From Planctomycetota bacterium (GTDB lineage: Bacteria > Planctomycetota > Phycisphaerae > UBA1845): 64,000 bases of DNA. The notes beneath the pieces were generated by a model. It was not told the DNA's origin. It saw nothing but the letters and a program-made list of their open reading frames with translations, and did not search any database. The position numbers and the translations under genes are program-made. The stretch is taken from positions 59,022-123,021 of the forward strand of contig JAUWWQ010000005.1 in assembly GCA_030616775.1 (NCBI GenBank), in the 5' to 3' direction. Of this stretch, positions 8,149 to 17,302 are shown piece by piece (positions within the stretch are counted from its first letter, which is position 1; every line of letters begins with the position of its first letter).

Positions 8149-9870
8149 TCATGCCTGAACGGATTTCAGGGCCCCGCGGATCTCATTAAGAAGCTGGTCG
8201 ACTTTGAAGGGTTTGAACAGCACTGCGGCAAGACCCTCGCGGCTGGCCCGCACAATCGAGTGGTTGGGATCGTACCCGAAGCCTGTGGTGAGGATCACCG
8301 GGGTCTTCGGATTCGCGGCCTTGGCAGCGGCGAACACCTCATATCCGTTTCTTTGAGGCATCTTGATGTCAGTAAGCACCAGATCGAAGGACTGCTGTGA
8401 GATGAGCTCAGTCGCAGCCGCCCCGTCGACGGCCGTGCAAACCCGGCACCCGTATCCGCCTAAAATGTCGCGGATAATCTCGCGAAGCACGTCTTCATCT
8501 TCGGCCACCAGGATTCGTTTCCCGTCAAGAACAGGGTCCTTGCGATGCCTTCTAGTGGGCCGAACGCCGACGATCCCGATCTCGGCGGAAGTGAGGTCCT
8601 TGAAAGTCTCGCGGATTCTCACGACGTTTTCCGAGATGGTCCGCAGCCTGCGCCGCAAATCGTCGTGCCCGATATAGTCCTCCACCAGGTTCTCCACATC
8701 GGTCAGGATGTCGTTGAGCGGGGCAGTGATTTCCGCCATCACGTTGGTGCCCAGTTGTCCGGTGGTGGTCTGACGTTCACTGGCCAGAAGCTCGAACAGA
8801 TGCAGTGCCAGGGCGATGTACCGGCCGAAGATCTCGGCGAACTGGCGATCATCTTCGGTAAAGGCGGCCAGCCTGGTGTTCTCGAAATTCGCGACGCCTA
8901 CGACCTTGTCATGCAGCCACAACGGTACGGTCAAGGAAGATTGGGCATTTTCGATGCCGGGGAGGTAACGGGGGTCTTTCGTGGTGTCGGGGCAGATGTA
9001 ACTGCGTCCGCGCGAGGCTACATAGCCGCAAATACCGTTGCCATCGCCGGTGGCGTAGAGCTCGACCAAAGCCGCATCCGCCGGCATACCGGAACAGAGC
9101 ACCAGGTCGAGCCGGTTGAGCTGTTTATCGAGAACCCGTATCCCGAAATTGTCAAAGTGCAAAAGCTCCCGCGTACACCTGAGGATCTTCTGTTCAAGCA
9201 GGGCCAGACGTTCCTGGGCGTCGAGGCGCGAAAACTGGGCCGCGTCGAGGCTGAGCAGCTCCCGGCCTGCCTGGTCGATGGCGTCGATCTTATCCTGAAG
9301 CCGTCCGGCATTGGTGGCATCCCAGACTACAGCGGCAACCTGGGTAACGCGGTGATGCAGGTCTATCACCGGCGTTGCAGTAACTTCGAACCGTTCGCCG
9401 CCACTGGTGGTAAAGCTGAACCGTCGACCGCGGGAATCAGCCGGTACCCGCCGGGCTTCCGCCTCCACCCACGTCAAGGTCTCCATACAGCAGTGACAGA
9501 CGCGCTCACGGACCTCTGTGGAGAAGCTCAGCATCTTGGGATTGGCCCAGTCGAGCTCGCCCGTCTTACCGACGATGCACACGCCTTGACTGACGCTATC
9601 GATGATTGCGGCTGCCTGCCTCGAGAAATGGAGGCCCTGGAAGGGGATGAAGTCGGCCGCCCCGCTGATGATCACGTCGAACGGCTCGGTGCGGAGGGCT
9701 TCCAATGCCTCCTCCACCGTCGCGACGTGTTTAACATGGGCGTGTTCGTCGACCCACCCGGTAAAATCCTCACCACCGTTGGGAGTCCCAAGGACTAATA
9801 CATGCAGTTGCTTGACGCTGCTTCGGGTCATGGCCGGCGACGCTCGATCAGCCTCTCGTTCCCGATCCAT
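8149..9870 (-). CDS. PAS-GAF-receiver signalling protein lacking a kinase domain
   Basis: 573 aa. A receiver-like N-terminus (about 20-75) is followed by a PAS domain (about 85-205, with a Cys-rich VCHCCMETL) and a GAF domain (about 215-365). A helical segment (about 375-440) resembles a histidine-kinase dimerisation helix, but the usual HE-x-x-x-PL becomes AEITAPLNDI, so the phosphorylatable His is absent. A full C-terminal receiver domain (about 450-570) has VAEDED, LVLTDIKMP with the phosphoacceptor Asp, and LFKPF. No HATPase domain exists anywhere in the protein. It probably works as a sensing response regulator fed by another kinase. A second Met at residue 14 is an alternative start. 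Confidence 0.85.
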   Translation of the reverse strand: MDREREADRASPAMTRSSVKQLHVLVLGTPNGGEDFTGWVDEHAHVKHVATVEEALEALRTEPFDVIISGAADFIPFQGLHFSRQAAAIIDSVSQGVCIVGKTGELDWANPKMLSFSTEVRERVCHCCMETLTWVEAEARRVPADSRGRRFSFTTSGGERFEVTATPVIDLHHRVTQVAAVVWDATNAGRLQDKIDAIDQAGRELLSLDAAQFSRLDAQERLALLEQKILRCTRELLHFDNFGIRVLDKQLNRLDLVLCSGMPADAALVELYATGDGNGICGYVASRGRSYICPDTTKDPRYLPGIENAQSSLTVPLWLHDKVVGVANFENTRLAAFTEDDRQFAEIFGRYIALALHLFELLASERQTTTGQLGTNVMAEITAPLNDILTDVENLVEDYIGHDDLRRRLRTISENVVRIRETFKDLTSAEIGIVGVRPTRRHRKDPVLDGKRILVAEDEDVLREIIRDILGGYGCRVCTAVDGAAATELISQQSFDLVLTDIKMPQRNGYEVFAAAKAANPKTPVILTTGFGYDPNHSIVRASREGLAAVLFKPFKVDQLLNEIRGALKSVQA

Positions 9871-10227
9871 TTGATCATAGGCATTGAGCGGGTAGGTTTC
9901 TCATCAATAGCCCGGGTGAGGTTCAAGGACCCTCCCATTAAGGGTAGTGGTATACGCCTTCATAGTACAGAAGTTATGGGCGTTTTATCTGGTTTAAAAT
10001 GCCCGAGCTTACCCAGAATTATGTAGGGTAGTCGCTCGTCTCGGGAAGGCACGCAGGTCAACGCAGGGCGGGCCAGGCGATTGCGTGGGTCCGCTAACTA
10101 CTCGCCGACCCCACCCGAATTGAGCATCCGTCCCACACCTACTGCAGGAACCAAGCCTTCGAGCGCAATGCGATTCCGCCCGGCAGGAAGCTGCCGATCG
10201 AACGGACCGCAGTCCCAGTCAAGAGGC
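9871..10227. other. Intergenic region, no gene seen
   Basis: 357 nt between the signalling gene and the glycosyltransferase gene. It should hold the promoter of the leftward signalling gene and the end of the glycosyltransferase transcript. No RNA gene, strong hairpin with T-run, or conserved reading frame was recognised. Confidence 0.5.
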
Positions 10228-11400
10228 TCATCGTAGAGCACCTCCCGCGACCAACATCTCTTCGTAGAGCGACAACATCTCGGCGGTGTGCCTGGCCATG
10301 CTGAGCCGGTCGCCGAGGGCGGCCGCCGCCCTACCCAACTGTTGTCGGAGGTGGCTGTCGCGCAGGCGGTCGACCCGATCCGCAAGGACGGAAACATCGC
10401 CCGGATCGTCGATGACAAACCCCTGTACTCCGTCTGCGATGACCTCTGAGGCCCCGTCCCAGCGAGTAGTGACGCAAGGCAGTCCGGCGACCATGGCCTC
10501 GAGCACGACCCGGCTGCAAGGATCGTAGTAGGTCGGGTGAACGACCATATCCGCTGCGTGATGAAACTCGCGCACCCGAGTGCTGGGACCCATGAACGTG
10601 AGGTATTCGGTGATGCCAAGTCGGGCTGCAAGACGATGCCATCGCTCCGAGTCTCCCTTGCCGATGACCAATGAGCGGACGTCGGTTCTACCACGCTTAA
10701 CGAGAAGAGCCAGCGCTTCCATCCAGCGTTGGACGCCTTTCAGGCGGAAGTTGTGCGCAATCTGCAACACCAGGCAGCCCCGGTCAGTGATGCTGAACTC
10801 CTTGCGGATAGCGGCACGATGCCGGGCCCGCTCTTGAGCTGTGCTGTCGTCCGGATCCACGCCGTTGTAGACCTTGCGGATCCGCTCGTCGGGCAGTCGG
10901 TAATGCTGTTTCAGTTGTCTGACCACATAATCCGAGACGGCAACGACAAGCGGCTTATCCGCTCCGCCAAGCAAGCCTCGCTCCAAGGCAAGGGTGTAAC
11001 GCTGCTTGAAGTTGAGGCGGTTGGCATAGCGCTTGAGACGCCGGGCGGGGCGCCATTTGAGCAGGGCAAGATTGCGTTCGATTGTCTCCGCCACGGTGCC
11101 CCCTCGGGGCTGGTAGATGTCCGCGTGCCGGCACGGTGAGATGGCGTGAACGATGTCGAACGAGTCCGATTGTAAAAGGTGCTCGACACGATGGGTGAAC
11201 GTGATGCTACGCCGCGTCCGGGACATTGAAGCCCCGCTGATGGTGTGAACATGCAAGCCCGGCGCAGGTGAAGGCCGGCTACGTGTGAAGACGTGAACCT
11301 CGACGCCGCGGTCCATTATATGGTGCACAAATTCCAGCGTCGAAGTCTCTGCCCCGCCGCGCCACGCGTCCAACCATTCCGCAACCAACGCGATCTTCAC
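10228..11400 (-). CDS. Glycosyltransferase family 4 (GT-B), LPS-type
   Basis: 390 aa. The N-terminal Rossmann half begins MKIALVAEWLDAWRGGAE, with the Gly-Gly acceptor loop. The C-terminal half carries the GT4 signature EAMVAGLPCVTTRWDGASEVI and a donor-binding segment beginning LVLQIAHNFRLKGVQRW. It retains the nucleotide-sugar donor by the usual E-x7-E arrangement. The start overlaps the stop of the WaaP-like kinase gene by 4 nt, so the pair probably builds or modifies the inner core of a lipopolysaccharide. The exact sugar cannot be told from sequence. Confidence 0.88.
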   Translation of the reverse strand: MKIALVAEWLDAWRGGAETSTLEFVHHIMDRGVEVHVFTRSRPSPAPGLHVHTISGASMSRTRRSITFTHRVEHLLQSDSFDIVHAISPCRHADIYQPRGGTVAETIERNLALLKWRPARRLKRYANRLNFKQRYTLALERGLLGGADKPLVVAVSDYVVRQLKQHYRLPDERIRKVYNGVDPDDSTAQERARHRAAIRKEFSITDRGCLVLQIAHNFRLKGVQRWMEALALLVKRGRTDVRSLVIGKGDSERWHRLAARLGITEYLTFMGPSTRVREFHHAADMVVHPTYYDPCSRVVLEAMVAGLPCVTTRWDGASEVIADGVQGFVIDDPGDVSVLADRVDRLRDSHLRQQLGRAAAALGDRLSMARHTAEMLSLYEEMLVAGGALR

Positions 11401-12419
11401 CGACCGTCACTCCGTTTGTACCACCGCGCCCTGCGACGTTCCTCGTGCCCGGCGATGCCCTGCGTTTTGCCAACCACGCGGTATATCAGGCGCTTCGCCG
11501 AGGCATCCAGCTTGGATACTCGAAGATAGTGTGTCAACCACCGCAGGCGGTCGGTCTTTGAGACCAGGCGGAGCGGTGCCGAGAAGTTGAGCGATGCCAG
11601 GTCTTTGATGATCCATCGTCGATGTCGCAGCCGCGGACGAACCACTCGTTGGAGGTCAATCAAGCATAGCGACGTTTCCGGCGGCGACGCCGGGTCAAAG
11701 AAGACGTGCGAGAGATAAAGATCACGATGGACGTAACCGCGTTCGTGGAACCGTGCGACAAGGGTGGCCAACGGTTCGATGAGACTGCGGACTGCCGCTC
11801 TGTCGCCCTGATCCCACCGCTCAACCCAACTCTCCAGTGAGGACCCTGGGGCAGCCGCGGTGAGAATGGCGCTGCGCAGCTCCCTCGAGCCGCGCACTTC
11901 CTCGCCGAAGGCGACAGGTTTCACGCAAGGGATGCCATCGGCTGCCAGCCGGTTCATCCAGGCCCACTCCACACCGGCGATGCTAGAGGCACCACTGCCG
12001 GATCTTCGAACCGCGCGACGGGCACTGAGCGGTGGGTTGCTAAACCTCTTGAGGTACAATGTGCACCGCTCATCGCCGTCATCTAAATGAGAGTGCCCAA
12101 TCCGGTCCCGCCAAACGGAGCCGTCCGCCTTCGGCGGATGAGGGAGCGGTCTGCCAGACGTCGAGGCGGGGTGCGTTCGGGCACGGTCGGTAAGGATCAG
12201 TCGCAGCCGCTCCCGCCAGGGAGCCAACCCCGGTTTACTCAGCAGCTCGGCGTTCGAGATGTTGAACAGAGCGTCGAGTGAATCCAGGCCATCAGCGCGG
12301 AGCAACGGTTCGTACGCCGCCGCAATCACCAGGTCGTTGCGTCGTACGAATTTCAGGCCTACCTCTTCTCGCATGGCCTGCAGAGTGTAGCCGGTCATCA
12401 TCATCTGGCGAAATCCCAT
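11397..12419 (-). CDS. LPS kinase family protein (WaaP/InaA-like)
   Basis: 340 aa. It has a protein-kinase-like fold of the Kdo/heptose kinase type. The catalytic loop HERGYVHRDLYLSHVFFD (HxD) lies at about residue 222 and the metal-binding segment CLIDLQRVVRPR at about 250. The N-terminal lobe has an invariant-Lys region near KPVAFGEE. Several Met codons near the start (residues 1, 6-8, 16) leave the exact N-terminus open; MREEVGLKFV is a good alternative. It couples to the downstream GT4 gene. Likely function: ATP-dependent phosphorylation of a core sugar. Confidence 0.82.
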   Translation of the reverse strand: MGFRQMMMTGYTLQAMREEVGLKFVRRNDLVIAAAYEPLLRADGLDSLDALFNISNAELLSKPGLAPWRERLRLILTDRARTHPASTSGRPLPHPPKADGSVWRDRIGHSHLDDGDERCTLYLKRFSNPPLSARRAVRRSGSGASSIAGVEWAWMNRLAADGIPCVKPVAFGEEVRGSRELRSAILTAAAPGSSLESWVERWDQGDRAAVRSLIEPLATLVARFHERGYVHRDLYLSHVFFDPASPPETSLCLIDLQRVVRPRLRHRRWIIKDLASLNFSAPLRLVSKTDRLRWLTHYLRVSKLDASAKRLIYRVVGKTQGIAGHEERRRARWYKRSDGR

Positions 12420-13046
12420 ACCCTGGCTGTCCCAGAATGCACAACCCGGGCACGGGAGGACCGCACCATATAGAGCCGTCCTTCGTCAACGACGCCAGGT
12501 GAGATCACTCGCCCCATGTGCGGCATGCACGGGGCGTGGGGGTATATAGCCTCCCGTACCTGCCACGGGGTCAACAGCCGCGCAAAAGGCCTATCCCCCT
12601 TTCGCCACAGGCAACACCATCGCGATCAGGGCCGATTCGGAGACGCAGAGGTCGTCGAGCACGTGATAATGCTTAGGATTCTATCCGATGTGCTCAGCCG
12701 AAAAGGCTTCGGATCGACGTGGGCGTGGTGCTGAGCACGTCGGATAGAACTCCATTGAACGAAGCCGCGGGTATGGCTATGGGGATTCAATGCAGCTAAG
12801 TGCGTTCGCGGGGACCTTCTGAGGGCTTCGGAAGGCTTGAAACATGGCCAGCCAAGCAGGGGTGGGCGTGTTGGGGGCTTGGAATCGTCGTCGGCGGCGG
12901 CGCAAGAGAGAACGATCAAGTCACTCCGGCGCCTTCCGCTGCCCCACACTGCACAAATCATATCTGCCGATGCAATATCCGGGCTAAGCACGTACTCCAT
13001 CGCGGGCGGAATAGCAGGGCTAATGATGCCCGAATTCAGGTGAGCA
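12420..13046. other. Intergenic region with long inverted repeat
   Basis: 627 nt separate the LPS genes from the ABC exporter operon. The only strong structure is the inverted repeat at 12679-12749. No conserved protein was recognised in any frame. Confidence 0.6.
12679..12749. repeat. 20-nt inverted repeat with nested hairpin
   Basis: The arms at 12679-12698 and 12730-12749 are complementary at 19 of 20 positions. Inside the 31-nt spacer is a smaller hairpin, CCGAA/TTCGG, at about 12698-12712. There is no T-run, so a simple terminator is unlikely. It could be the remnant of a miniature element. Confidence 0.75.
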
Positions 13047-13880
13047 CTACTCTCGGGCTACTTTTGCGGGCATCAGTTCGCGCACGGTCACTAGAACAGT
13101 GGTCAGGGCAAGAGCGACGAGGGCGATACCGAAGAGTTCGGGTAAGCCCGTAGCGCCCGGCGAGTAGAGCTCCTGGCTCAGCTCCTCCGGCAGTTCGTAC
13201 AGGCGGGGCAACTCCGGTATCACCCCGGCCATCGTCACCCGCAGGTAATGCGTGACACTGTAGACCCGGGCTCCAACCGGAATGTTGCTGATAATCAGTT
13301 CGACAACAACGAGATAGAAGATCGACAGCGTCAGCGGTCGTGCGGTAAGCTGGCCGATCAAGGTGAAGACGGCGAGAAAACTCAGCACACCGGCCGGGAT
13401 AATCAGCAGGTAAAAGCAAAAGTCGTTTGTAGGATTCCAGTCGGTAAAGGTGGACGACCGTGCCGCGACGGATTGCAGATCCAGCCCGACGAACGTGCAG
13501 GCATGCAGCAGAACGATACTCAGATCGCACAATACGGCCAGTACCAGAACGTTGGCGGCGAACTTCACCAGGAGCATGGTTCGCCGCCGCATCCGCCGCG
13601 TGGTCAAGTACACAATGGTTCCCGCATCCACGTCGGCCCCAACTAACGCAGTGCCATAGATCAGGCACACGAGCGGAATCAGGAGCTGGATAAGGAGAAA
13701 CTGCACCCCTGAATGGTAGGCTCTCCACGCGGTTTCGACATCCGGAAGCGGCTCTGCAAAGTTGCGGATCAGGATTATGATCGCCGTCGGCGCAGCCAAA
13801 ATGATAAGTGGCAGGCAGATCTTCCGATTAAGAAGCGTTTGTCTTATGGTGAAACCGAACAGTGCCGTAATCGGTCCCAT
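13047..13880 (-). CDS. ABC-2 type transporter permease
   Basis: 277 aa with about six membrane segments: near residues 20-38, 60-80, 105-130, 155-178, 183-203 and 248-268. It begins MGPITALFGFTIRQTLLNRK, the typical cytoplasmic N-terminus of ABC-2 permeases. It lies 17 nt downstream of an ATPase gene and is the last gene of a four-gene operon (ATPase, permease, ATPase, permease). Substrate unknown. Confidence 0.85.
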   Translation of the reverse strand: MGPITALFGFTIRQTLLNRKICLPLIILAAPTAIIILIRNFAEPLPDVETAWRAYHSGVQFLLIQLLIPLVCLIYGTALVGADVDAGTIVYLTTRRMRRRTMLLVKFAANVLVLAVLCDLSIVLLHACTFVGLDLQSVAARSSTFTDWNPTNDFCFYLLIIPAGVLSFLAVFTLIGQLTARPLTLSIFYLVVVELIISNIPVGARVYSVTHYLRVTMAGVIPELPRLYELPEELSQELYSPGATGLPELFGIALVALALTTVLVTVRELMPAKVARE

Positions 13881-13897
13881 GACAATAACCTCGTGGG

Positions 13898-14824
13898 TCA
13901 GCCTTCCCGCTGAGTCAGGTAGTCAAATATCGCTTCCAGGCTTTCGTCGGCTGCGGCGATCTCACGAACCGACAGTTTCCTGTCGAGAATCAGGTTCGGC
14001 AGCAAGTCGTATACCCGTTCGGGCCAAGGCGTTTCAATCGTCAGAGTGTCGGGCGAGCTCACCCTCAGCCCGGCGACAATGTCCAACGTGGCGAGGTCGG
14101 CGGCAAGACGCCGTGGCTGGTCAACCCGCACCCGGATAGCATGCGGACGATCGCGCATCGTCCGGCGAACCGCCTGCAGATCGCCCTGCGCCACGATTCG
14201 CCCGTGATCGATCAACAGAATCTGTTTGGTCAGCGCCTCGACCTCATGCAGCACGTGGCTGGAGATCAGGATGTCCACGCCCTGCTTGACTAATTCGTGG
14301 AAGAGATTTCCCAACTCGTGACGGGCAACCGGGTCAGTGCCCGTGAACGGCTCGTCCAGGATGAGCAGCTTGGGTCTGTGGACGAGGGTCTGGGCGATCT
14401 TGATCCTCTGCCGCATTCCTTTGGAATAACCTCTGATGGCCCGCCCGGCGTGCTCGGTCATCCCGGTCAGCTCGATGGCATGGCGCGCCGCCTTTACCGC
14501 TGCTGATCCGCGCAACCCGGATGTCTTGGCTAGGAACAAGACAAACCGATAGCCGGTCAAGTTGGACCAGAACGGATCACCCTCGGGGCAGTAGCCGATT
14601 TGCGAGAGGACGCCGGGTTTGTCCCAAACCCTCTGTCCGAAGACTCGTATGCTCCCTTTGCTGGGTCGAAGCTGGCCCATGGCCAAGCTCATCAGAGTGC
14701 TCTTGCCCGCACCGTTGGCGCCCAAGAGCCCAGTGATCCCACGGTCAATGGCGGAGGTCACATTGTTTAGGCCGATGACCTCGCCATACCATTTGGACAA
14801 ATTGTCGAGTTCGATTACAGCCAT
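13898..14824 (-). CDS. ABC transporter ATP-binding protein (ABC-2 exporter)
   Basis: 308 aa. Walker A GANGAGKST (35-43), ABC signature YSKGMRQR, and Walker B LLILDEPFTGTDP, where Gly-Thr-Asp stands in the D-loop. A regulatory C-terminal domain of about 90 aa follows, as in drug/polysaccharide NatA-type exporters. It pairs with the permease immediately downstream. Confidence 0.9.
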   Translation of the reverse strand: MAVIELDNLSKWYGEVIGLNNVTSAIDRGITGLLGANGAGKSTLMSLAMGQLRPSKGSIRVFGQRVWDKPGVLSQIGYCPEGDPFWSNLTGYRFVLFLAKTSGLRGSAAVKAARHAIELTGMTEHAGRAIRGYSKGMRQRIKIAQTLVHRPKLLILDEPFTGTDPVARHELGNLFHELVKQGVDILISSHVLHEVEALTKQILLIDHGRIVAQGDLQAVRRTMRDRPHAIRVRVDQPRRLAADLATLDIVAGLRVSSPDTLTIETPWPERVYDLLPNLILDRKLSVREIAAADESLEAIFDYLTQREG

Positions 14825-14837
14825 TGAGACTCGGTAG

Positions 14838-14872
14838 TTGTCAGTTATCAGTCCTCAGTCATCAGTAGCCAG
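14838..14872. repeat. Degenerate heptamer array (NNNTCAG)
   Basis: TCAG recurs every 7 nt at 14841, 14848, 14855 and 14862, with CCAG at 14869. The three intervening bases vary. The array lies in the short gap between the ATPase and the upstream permease gene. Confidence 0.85.
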
Positions 14873-14934
14873 GCCTCCCTTGCCAACGGTATTCCGTCGG
14901 TCGTCGGCTCGTTCGGCTGGTCGTTTATGACTCC

Positions 14935-15942
14935 CTATAGATTCGCGGCAAAGCGCGAGAAGCGTATTACTCGCCAGAAGCACACCAGGATCGCAGCCAC
15001 CGTCCACGCGCCCAACACTGTAGCGGCGCAGATCGGCCTGACCGGCCTCACCAGGACACTGCTGAACGCCTCCGTCGGCAAAGAGGATGCCCCCCAGGCC
15101 TCTCGGATGCCAAACAGCCACTCGGTCAGGATCACCATGTTGTCTCGCAGTGAGATGCAGCCGAGCCAACCTGAGGTCGCTTTCGCGGGTAGATTCTCGT
15201 TGATGATCCCCTGCGCTATCATGGTGAGCACGCAAACTGCCACCCAGGCAACGGCAACGTACCGATGATCAGACGTCAAGCTGGACAGCGCCAGGATGAT
15301 CGTACCCCCTACCACACAGACCATGGCCCCCGAGAGGATCAGCTCGAGAGCCAGGCTCAGGGTCTGGCCCCAGGTGTGCAACCCACCCGTGATCATCGAG
15401 CCAATGGTCAAAGTCAGCAGGTTCGGTACGAGCATCACCATGGCGATGAAAGACGCGACCACCAGCCATTTCCCAGTCAGGTAGGTAAGCGGTGTCACCG
15501 GTTTGGCAAAGTAAATGGGCAGGGCCCGGCTCCTCAAATCCCTGGCAATGAGCCCCGGTCCGACCCGGGCCACCACGAGCAGAAGCCAAAGCATCTGAAT
15601 CTTGATGGTCAGCAGGAACATGGAGCGCCAGAGTGGCTCGCGGAACTGCTCAATCTGGGCCACGCCGCTGATGTCGACGCGGAGAAACACCTGCACGAAT
15701 TCATAGAGCCCCCTCGCCTGATTGGTGCCGACCACGACCTCCAGCAACGACACGATGTACAGAACAATACAACTACCGAGCACGACCAGCCCGCCGGTCA
15801 TCACCAGAACCCGCGTCACCTGTCCCTTCAGGGCCAGGCGAATGCCGGTTACGACGATGGCCAGCCAGGTCCAGCGCCCCTTGTTCAGCTCGCCGCTCCA
15901 CCGGTCATAACGGTGGGACCGTGATGTGACCGCCGTGGTCAT
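14935..15942 (-). CDS. ABC-2 type transporter permease
   Basis: 335 aa. There are six or more membrane segments, with the first near residues 43-65 and a large extracytoplasmic loop containing QVFLRVDISGVAQIEQF. The pattern MLWLLLVVARVGPGLIARDLR at about 133 is typical of ABC-2 permeases that delimit the cytoplasmic coupling helix. The start overlaps the stop of the partner ATPase by 4 nt. Confidence 0.86.
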   Translation of the reverse strand: MTTAVTSRSHRYDRWSGELNKGRWTWLAIVVTGIRLALKGQVTRVLVMTGGLVVLGSCIVLYIVSLLEVVVGTNQARGLYEFVQVFLRVDISGVAQIEQFREPLWRSMFLLTIKIQMLWLLLVVARVGPGLIARDLRSRALPIYFAKPVTPLTYLTGKWLVVASFIAMVMLVPNLLTLTIGSMITGGLHTWGQTLSLALELILSGAMVCVVGGTIILALSSLTSDHRYVAVAWVAVCVLTMIAQGIINENLPAKATSGWLGCISLRDNMVILTEWLFGIREAWGASSLPTEAFSSVLVRPVRPICAATVLGAWTVAAILVCFWRVIRFSRFAANL

Positions 15943-16922
15943 ACTTGATGTTGCCTTTGAATCGCGGCCATGAAGGTCTCTTCCAGGGTGCTCCGCTTGG
16001 GGTGCAGGCCGTGAAGTTTGGCGCCGGCTTCGCGTACCGCCGTAAGCACCAGCCCCTGGGTTCCCTCTGCGGGAAGTCTGATGTTCAACAGGCTGTCGGT
16101 GTGATCGAGCACCGACACTCCGGATGTGGCCAGCCGCCGCCGCAGCTCGCCGCCGTCACCGGAGAAGTCCAGGCTGTAGAGCGTAGGATGGGGCTGGCTC
16201 ATTTCGCCGATCCGGCCGGTGGTAAGCACCTCGCCGCCGCCCATGATGATAACCCGCTCGCAGACCCGTTCGACATCGGGAAGCAAGTGGCTGGACAACA
16301 GCACGCTGATCTCGGCTCTGCCCAGATCAGCGATAAGCGAGAGCATGGTCTGCCGCCCTTGGGGATCCATGCCGTTGGTCGGTTCGTCAAGGAAGAGTAA
16401 GTCGGGATCGTGAACCAGGGCCTGTGCCAGCTTCAGCCGCTGCTTCATGCCCGCGGAGTATTCCTCTGCCGGGCGATACCGAGCCTCATACAGACCGACG
16501 TAGTCGAGCACTTCGTGGGTCCGCTGCATGGCATCCCCGTGAGACATCCCCGCCAACCTGCCGGTGTAATATACGTAGCCGGTTCCGCTCAAACCGGGGA
16601 TGAGGCAGTCGTTCTCGGGTACAAAGCCGACGCGTCGCCGAATCATCCGTCGCTGTCGGCGAACGTCCGACCCCAATACCGTTGCCCGGCCCGATGTGCT
16701 GGGAGTCTGACCGAGCAGAACACTGATCAAGGTACTCTTGCCCGCACCGTTGGGACCGAGCAGGCCAATCAGACCGGGCTCCACCGACAACGTTACATCC
16801 CTCAGAGCCACGATGTGACCGTAACGCTTACTCAGCTTGTCGCAGGTGAACACATTCAACAAACAGGTATTCCTCCGCCTCCGGGATTTATTCGGAATAA
16901 CGCTTGTCAGCCCCATCGGCAA
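15939..16922 (-). CDS. ABC transporter ATP-binding protein (ABC-2 exporter)
   Basis: 327 aa as listed. The first 22 residues (ending NTCLLN) are not conserved and a TTG start near NVFTCDKL is possible. Walker A LLGPNGAGKST (54-64), signature YSAGMKQRLK, and Walker B LLFLDEPTNGMDP are complete. It is the first gene of the exporter operon and pairs with the permease at 14935-15942. Two complete exporter pairs in tandem suggest duplication or a hetero-dimeric exporter. Confidence 0.9.
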   Translation of the reverse strand: MPMGLTSVIPNKSRRRRNTCLLNVFTCDKLSKRYGHIVALRDVTLSVEPGLIGLLGPNGAGKSTLISVLLGQTPSTSGRATVLGSDVRRQRRMIRRRVGFVPENDCLIPGLSGTGYVYYTGRLAGMSHGDAMQRTHEVLDYVGLYEARYRPAEEYSAGMKQRLKLAQALVHDPDLLFLDEPTNGMDPQGRQTMLSLIADLGRAEISVLLSSHLLPDVERVCERVIIMGGGEVLTTGRIGEMSQPHPTLYSLDFSGDGGELRRRLATSGVSVLDHTDSLLNIRLPAEGTQGLVLTAVREAGAKLHGLHPKRSTLEETFMAAIQRQHQV

Positions 16923-17302
16923 TCATGGCACGTTTTTGACCGATCTCCGGTGGTGCAGCGTGCCATAGGCATCGGCAGGATGCAACCCCTCCGCGCCCGA
17001 CAGTCCCCATTGCTGAATACTGCTGAGAAGCCCGTTTCTGCACGCCGGATCGCGCCGTCCGCCGTCCATGCACATGTTCGAGGTTATTGTGTCTTGTCAT
17101 CACCGGCCACCGCAAATCCTATTCGGGAACAACGCCATGCTCGGCCTTGTAGCTCAGTTGGGTGCCGCCATAATGAGTGTTGCCGAACTGGATGGAGCCA
17201 TGCGAAGTCGGCTACGATGTTCTTCTTCCTGGTTGATGGCGCCGGCCTTCGCTTGCCAGGTCGGATTGTCTTGCGGACATAAGCGCAATGTAGGAGACCG
17301 TC
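16923..17302. other. Divergent promoter region
   Basis: 380 nt between the leftward exporter operon and the rightward aminotransferase. It contains a tRNA-like string GTAGCTCAGTTGG near 17151 with no matching cloverleaf. The aminotransferase ribosome site (GGAG) lies about 6 nt before its ATG. Confidence 0.5.

Noticed and set aside
8545..9798. 417-aa frame on the plus strand
   Set aside because: Exactly antisense to the PAS-GAF-receiver gene, no domain, no ribosome site.
10098..10694. 198-aa minus-strand frame overlapping the GT4 gene
   Set aside because: Different frame within a gene whose GT4 motifs are complete.
12626..13000. 124-aa minus-strand frame in the intergenic gap
   Set aside because: No conserved pattern; overlaps the inverted repeat and has no ribosome site.
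17149..17185. tRNA-like string GTAGCTCAGTTGG
   Set aside because: D-arm-like piece only; no anticodon or T-arm fits within 80 nt.
16410..17282. 290-aa plus-strand frame over the ABC ATPase
   Set aside because: Antisense to a gene with complete ABC motifs; codon pattern and lack of domain argue against it.
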